A stretch of DNA of 64,000 nt from Marinibacterium sp050389775 (GTDB taxonomy: Bacteria; Pseudomonadota; Alphaproteobacteria; Rhodobacterales; Rhodobacteraceae), in NCBI RefSeq assembly GCF_050389775.1, contig NZ_CP177144.1:930001-994000 (forward strand). The letters are read 5' to 3'. The position numbers were made by a program, and so were the translations under genes. Positions 60,491-64,000 of the stretch are shown one piece after another; the first letter of the stretch is position 1; every line of letters begins with the position of its first letter. The notes below the pieces were generated by a model. That model had not been told where the DNA came from. It was given only the letters and a program-made list of their open reading frames with translations, and did not search any database.

Positions 60491-61715
60491 CCGATCCCGA
60501 TCGCACCACCCGGCCGACCTGCGCCACCGCGAGGCCCGGCACCACCACCCGGACCTGTCCAAGCTGCAGGGCTGGAAATCGATGAAGGCCGAGGCCGACC
60601 TGCCCGAGGGCCGGTGGGACGAGGAGCGCCGCTGGGCGCTCAAGATGGGCCTGACCGGCGCGGATTCGATCGAGGACAAGTCGATCCCGACCTTCGCCCG
60701 GGGCGAGCTGCCCCATTACGCGGGGATCAACACCTTTCTCAAGGCGCCCTATGCCGAGGACGTGTCGGAGGTGAAGCATTACGATGCCACCGTGCTGGGC
60801 ATCCCGTTTGACGGCGGCACGACCTATCGGCCCGGCACGCGGTTCGGGCCGCAGGGCGTGCGCAAGATCTCGGCGCTGTATACGCCCTACAATTACGAAA
60901 CGGCCGTCGACCTGCGCGAGCAGATGACGCTGTGTGATGCGGGTGACGTGTTCACCATCCCGGCCAACCTCGAAAAGTCGTTTGACCAGATCACCCGGGC
61001 GGTCAGCCATGTCTGTTCCTCGGGCTCGCTGCCGATCATGATCGGGGGCGACCATTCCATCGGCTTCCCCTGCGTGCGGGGCATCGCCGAATGCACGTCC
61101 AAGAAGATCGGCATCGTGCATTTCGACCGCCATGCGGACATCCAGGAAAAGGACCTGGACGAGCGCATGCACACGACGCCCTGGTTCCATGCGACCAACA
61201 TGCCCAACGTGCCGGCCAAGAACCTGGTGCAGGTGGGCATCGGCGGCTGGCAGGTCCCGCGCGAGGCGGTCAAGGTCGCCCGCGAGCGCGAGACCAACAT
61301 CATCACCATGTCGGACATGGAGAAGATGGGCGTCGAGAAGACCGCCGAGATGGCGCTGGAAATGGCCTGGGACGGGGTCGACATGGTCTATATGTCCTTC
61401 GATATCGACAGTATCGATTGCGGTTTCGTGCCGGGTACCGGCTGGCCCGAGCCGGGCGGGTTCCTGCCACGCGAGGCGCTGAAGATGGCGTCGATGGTGG
61501 CGGCCGAGGGGCTCTGCGGGATGGAGCTGGTCGAGGTCTCGCCGCCCTATGACACGTCCGACATCACGGCGCTGATGGGCACGCGGGTGATCGTCGACGT
61601 GCTGGGCGCGATGGTGTCGGCGGGCACGCTGGGCAGCCACAAGAAGCACATCGACAAGCCGGTCAGCATTCCGGCGGGTGAGTTCGAGGGTCGGAGGTGG
61701 TCGAATGCCACATGA
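60471..61715 (+). CDS. gdmH: Guanidine hydrolase-like ureohydrolase (agmatinase/arginase fold)
   Basis: A 414-residue ureohydrolase-family enzyme, about 100 residues longer than agmatinase because of an N-terminal extension. Metal ligands are visible in IGGDHSIGFP, HFDRHADIQEKDLDER (the FDRHxD form rather than FDAHxD) and SFDIDSIDCGFVPGTGWPEP. These variants, and the long N-terminus, resemble the nickel-dependent guanidine hydrolase GdmH of cyanobacteria, which splits guanidine into urea and ammonium. Location behind a guanidine riboswitch and transporter supports this strongly. Agmatinase or guanidinobutyrase activity is the alternative. GAAGAGG precedes the ATG at 60471. Confidence 0.85.
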   Translation: MFAIRSDRSRSHHPADLRHREARHHHPDLSKLQGWKSMKAEADLPEGRWDEERRWALKMGLTGADSIEDKSIPTFARGELPHYAGINTFLKAPYAEDVSEVKHYDATVLGIPFDGGTTYRPGTRFGPQGVRKISALYTPYNYETAVDLREQMTLCDAGDVFTIPANLEKSFDQITRAVSHVCSSGSLPIMIGGDHSIGFPCVRGIAECTSKKIGIVHFDRHADIQEKDLDERMHTTPWFHATNMPNVPAKNLVQVGIGGWQVPREAVKVARERETNIITMSDMEKMGVEKTAEMALEMAWDGVDMVYMSFDIDSIDCGFVPGTGWPEPGGFLPREALKMASMVAAEGLCGMELVEVSPPYDTSDITALMGTRVIVDVLGAMVSAGTLGSHKKHIDKPVSIPAGEFEGRRWSNAT

Positions 61716-62160
61716 TCACGGGCCCGATCATCACGATCACCACCACCATCCCCATCCGCATGACCACAACCACGCCCACGGGCCCGACCACCTGCATTCG
61801 CACATGCACCAGCATGACGAGGCCGAGGATATCCAGGTCCTGGCCACGCAGTTCATCGACGGGTTCCGCACGGCGGCGGACAAGTCGGTCTATTTGCAGC
61901 TGGCCGGGGTGCCGCGCGAGATCCCCGACGATGCCGGGGGGGCGCCGCTGAAGCTGGTCGACGTGCAGCTGACGACGGAATGGCAGGTGGGCACGGCCTC
62001 GCCGTCCTTCGGGTCGGCCGAGCTGAGCTATCTGCCCTATCCGGGGCCGATGGTGACCGAGCGGACCAACATGGGCTTTGTCTACGTGTCGCTGAGCCGC
62101 AAGCAGGTGATGGACCTGCGGGCCTTCCTGGCCGGGCGGCACGGGCGCGACGCGGGATGA
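61705..62160 (+). CDS. Very His-rich small protein, possible nickel donor for the hydrolase
   Basis: A 151-residue protein. Of its first 38 residues 18 are His (MPHDHGPDHHDHHHHPHPHD onward), followed by an acidic helix and a compact domain (ATQFIDGFRTAADKSVYLQL, then SAELSYLPYPGPMVTERTN). A GGAGGT ribosome site marks the ATG at 61705; the frame is open a little further upstream. The gene overlaps the hydrolase by 11 nt. His-rich tails store or deliver nickel in HypB, UreE and SlyD. The guanidine hydrolase of cyanobacteria needs HypA/HypB-like helpers, which are absent here, so this protein may fill that role. No GTPase motif is present. Confidence 0.75.
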   Translation: MPHDHGPDHHDHHHHPHPHDHNHAHGPDHLHSHMHQHDEAEDIQVLATQFIDGFRTAADKSVYLQLAGVPREIPDDAGGAPLKLVDVQLTTEWQVGTASPSFGSAELSYLPYPGPMVTERTNMGFVYVSLSRKQVMDLRAFLAGRHGRDAG

Positions 62161-62170
62161 GGTGAAGATC

Positions 62171-62198
62171 GGGCGCCTCTTTCTTGGAAGGGGCGCCC
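62171..62198 (+). terminator. Stem-loop after the guanidine operon, with repeat-like tail
   Basis: GGGCGCC (62171-62177) pairs with GGCGCCC (62192-62198) across a 14-nt loop, 10 nt after the stop. The stretch that follows (62217-62242, TGGAAAGAGAAAGAAGCAG) shares the AGAGAAAGAAG tail of the double-hairpin repeats at 30084 and 57393, so it may be a degenerate third member. No clean T-tract follows, so termination may be partial. Confidence 0.5.
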
Positions 62199-62371
62199 GG
62201 TGGCTGGGGGGCGGCCGGATATTTGGAAAGAGAAAGAAGCAGCAGGCGCGGCGCGAAGGCCCGGCCGGGACGCGTTCTGTGGAGGTTTTGTGACAAGGTG
62301 GCCGGGCCGCTGGTCAAGGGCGCGCGGCTGTGTCAGAGGCCGGATCGCGAAACCCTGCCGAGGCACGAGAC

Positions 62372-63526
62372 ATGTTCGACGCGACCGATGCTCCTGAATA
62401 CCGCCTGACCGATGCGCGCATCGTCACCGGCGACGACGTGATCCATGGATCCGTGACCGTGGCCGAGGGCCGGATCGTGGCCATCGGCGCGCCGGACGCG
62501 CCGGGCCTGCCGATGGGCGGCGATTACCTGATCCCCGGGCTGGTCGACCTGCATACCGACCATGTCGAGACCCATGTCTTTCCGCGCAACGGCGTGGTCT
62601 GGGCCCCGGCGCCGTCGCTGGCGGCCCATGACGGGGTGGTCGTGGCCGGCGGGGTGACCACGGTGTTCGACAGCCTGTGCGTGGGGGCGGCCATGGGCGG
62701 CGAGGCCCGGCGGGCCCTGCTGGCGCCGCTGATGGAGGCGCTGGAGCGCGGGCGGGCCGGGGGCCAGTACCGGGCCGAGCACCTTGTGCATCTGCGCTGC
62801 GAGATCTGCGACCCCGAGACCGAGGCGCTGGTGCGCCAGGTCATCGGCCAGCCGTCGGTGCGGCTGGTGTCGGTGATGGATCACACGCCGGGCGACCGGC
62901 AATGCCTTGATGTCGATGCCTGGGTTCAGGAAAGCGCACGGGACATGAAGATCTCGGTGCAGGAAAGCCGGGCATTGACCGAGGCGCTGATCGAACGGTC
63001 GGGGCGGGTCGGTCCCGGGGTGCGCCAGGCGGTGATCGCCGAGGCAAGGGCGCGCGACATCCCGGTCATGAGCCATGACGACCGGACCGTGGCCCATGTG
63101 GACGAGGCGCTGGCCGAGGGCGTGATGGTATCGGAATTCCCGACGACGCTGGAGGCCGCCCGGCGGGCCCGCGAGGTCGGCCAGGCCGTGCTGATGGGCG
63201 CGCCGAACTATGTCAGGGGCGGATCGCAATCGGGCAACGTGGCCGTGCGCGAGCTGCTGGATCACGGGCTGGTCGACGTGCTGGCCTCGGATTACGTGCC
63301 GGGCAGCCTGCTGAGCGCGTCCTTTGCCATGGCCGAGGATGCGGAACTGGGGCTGAGCCTGCCCGAAGCGATTGCCATGGTGTCGCGGCGGCCGGCGCGG
63401 ATTGTCGGGCTGGACGACCGGGGCGAGATTGCCGAGGGGTTGAGGGCCGACATGGTGCGCGTGCGGCGTGCCGAGGGCCATGGCCATGTCGGGGCGGTCT
63501 GGCGCGAAGGGCGGCGGGTGTTCTGA
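62372..63526 (+). CDS. phnM: PhnM-like amidohydrolase
   Basis: A 384-residue amidohydrolase of the PhnM group (alpha-D-ribose 1-methylphosphonate 5-triphosphate diphosphatase). The signature DLHTDHVETHVFPRNGV is close to the PhnM pattern HTDNLEKHxxPRPGV. VMDHTPGDRQ, SHDDRTVAHVDEA and LASDYVPGSLL are further family elements. The other phosphonate genes are not in the window, so it may belong to a separate phn locus or act on another substrate. The start MFDATDAPEY is preferred; an in-frame GTG at 62330 would add 14 residues. It is 211 bp from the guanidine operon and may be separately transcribed. Confidence 0.82.
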   Translation: MFDATDAPEYRLTDARIVTGDDVIHGSVTVAEGRIVAIGAPDAPGLPMGGDYLIPGLVDLHTDHVETHVFPRNGVVWAPAPSLAAHDGVVVAGGVTTVFDSLCVGAAMGGEARRALLAPLMEALERGRAGGQYRAEHLVHLRCEICDPETEALVRQVIGQPSVRLVSVMDHTPGDRQCLDVDAWVQESARDMKISVQESRALTEALIERSGRVGPGVRQAVIAEARARDIPVMSHDDRTVAHVDEALAEGVMVSEFPTTLEAARRAREVGQAVLMGAPNYVRGGSQSGNVAVRELLDHGLVDVLASDYVPGSLLSASFAMAEDAELGLSLPEAIAMVSRRPARIVGLDDRGEIAEGLRADMVRVRRAEGHGHVGAVWREGRRVF

Positions 63527-63542
63527 ACCGGACCCGGGGCAG

Positions 63543-63578
63543 GGCCGACAAAATTCCAGAATTTTGTGGGTCCGGCCC
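63543..63578. repeat. AAAATTC/GAATTTT hairpin element, copy 2
   Basis: ACAAAATTC (63548-63556) pairs with GAATTTTGT (63559-63567) across CA, with outer GGGCCG and CGGCCC arms. It repeats the layout of 22701-22731. Here it lies between two converging genes and could terminate both. Confidence 0.75.
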
Positions 63579-63614
63579 GGGGGGGCGGTCGGTGTGCCGC
63601 CCCGGGCCGGGGTC

Positions 63615-64000
63615 TCAGCCGGGGAAGACCGGGTTGGTCCAGGCGCGCTTGCCGGCGCGGTCGATCAGCGTGACGCGCAGGAAGGGCGAGCCGGCGCAGC
63701 GGCCCAGGGGCACGGCCGTGCGGGTCATGCTGTCGCCATGCACGGCCACCGCGGCCGAGCCCTTGCCCTGGACGATGACCGTGGCCACGGCCGAGCTTTC
63801 GACGATGACCTGGCCGTCTTCCCAGACCACGTTGTGAAAGGCCGGGCCCTGGGTCGAATAATGGTGGCCGGCCTTCAGGGCGTCGACCAGGGCGTCGGGG
63901 TCGTTTTCCTGGGCCTTGACCATGACCCAGCCGCCGAAATGGTCGGGTTCCGAGAAATGCGCGTCATCGGTGGCACAGAGCGTCAGGCGCCGGCCTTCGG
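63615..64000 (-). CDS. CehA/McbA-type PHP metallohydrolase, C-terminal part (cut by window edge)
   Basis: The frame runs from the right window edge to a stop at 63615; the ATG at 63923 is internal. The visible end reads TLCATDDAHFSEPDHFGGWV, the DDxH metal-site motif followed by the GGW element, then VKAQENDPDALVDALKAGHH and YSTQGP, as in PHP-domain phosphoesterase/esterase proteins of the CehA/McbA group. A beta-rich C-terminal domain follows. The start, signal peptide and substrate cannot be seen. Confidence 0.82.
   Translation of the reverse strand, partial: EGRRLTLCATDDAHFSEPDHFGGWVMVKAQENDPDALVDALKAGHHYSTQGPAFHNVVWEDGQVIVESSAVATVIVQGKGSAAVAVHGDSMTRTAVPLGRCAGSPFLRVTLIDRAGKRAWTNPVFPG

Overview
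The window reads as high-G+C alphaproteobacterial DNA, most likely from the Rhodobacterales (Roseobacter group). The grounds are codon use dominated by G/C third positions, a smo/mtl polyol operon, an urtABCDE urea transporter, a frc-type sugar operon, a hemP gene and dispersed hairpin repeats between genes. No rRNA, tRNA or CRISPR array was seen.

Region 1 (about 1-18.1 kb) is accessory in character. It starts inside a LysR-type regulator gene. Small regulator-plus-oxidoreductase units follow: HxlR with an MdaB-like quinone reductase and a glutathione transferase; AraC with a short-chain dehydrogenase; LysR with a four-gene oxidoreductase operon. Between them lie an unrecognised, translationally coupled pair of membrane/coiled-coil proteins (2593-4301) and a yaeQ gene. 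A broken IS5-type transposase (about 13.5-14.0 kb) and a mobilisation module (14.06-18.1 kb: winged-helix replication-type protein, MobV-type relaxase, small accessory proteins) suggest an integrated or resident mobilisable element.

Region 2 (18.5-33 kb) is nutrient uptake. An smoEFGK-smoS-mtlK operon imports sorbitol/mannitol and oxidises it to fructose; it has its own LacI-type regulator and a strong terminator. A complete urtABCDE urea ABC transporter runs in the opposite direction. A small outer-membrane beta-barrel gene follows.

Region 3 (34.5-49.6 kb) is the most striking part. A 2595-residue single-module reducing polyketide synthase (KS-AT-DH-ER-KR-ACP plus a degenerate condensation-like tail) is translationally coupled to a stand-alone condensation/PapA-like acyltransferase. 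These are followed by a membrane-anchored sulfotransferase, an MMPL/RND lipid exporter, a LolA-like periplasmic protein and an outer-membrane beta-barrel. Together they look like a complete route for making, esterifying, sulfating and exporting a complex lipid, parallel in logic to mycobacterial sulfolipid loci but in a Gram-negative cell.

Region 4 (49.8-57.5 kb) holds a dgoK-like sugar-acid kinase, a hemP cluster of three very small overlapping genes, and a ROK regulator divergent from frcBCAK (sugar ABC transporter plus PfkB kinase). The kinase could phosphorylate the fructose released by the smo/mtl pathway.

Region 5 (57.6-64 kb) is a guanidine-use operon. A clear guanidine-I (ykkC) riboswitch precedes an NMT1-type binding protein, permease and ATPase, a guanidine hydrolase-like ureohydrolase and a very His-rich small protein that could supply nickel. 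A PhnM-like amidohydrolase follows, and a CehA/McbA-type PHP metallohydrolase gene runs off the right edge. Guanidine hydrolysis yields urea and ammonia, so this operon and urtABCDE share a nitrogen theme.
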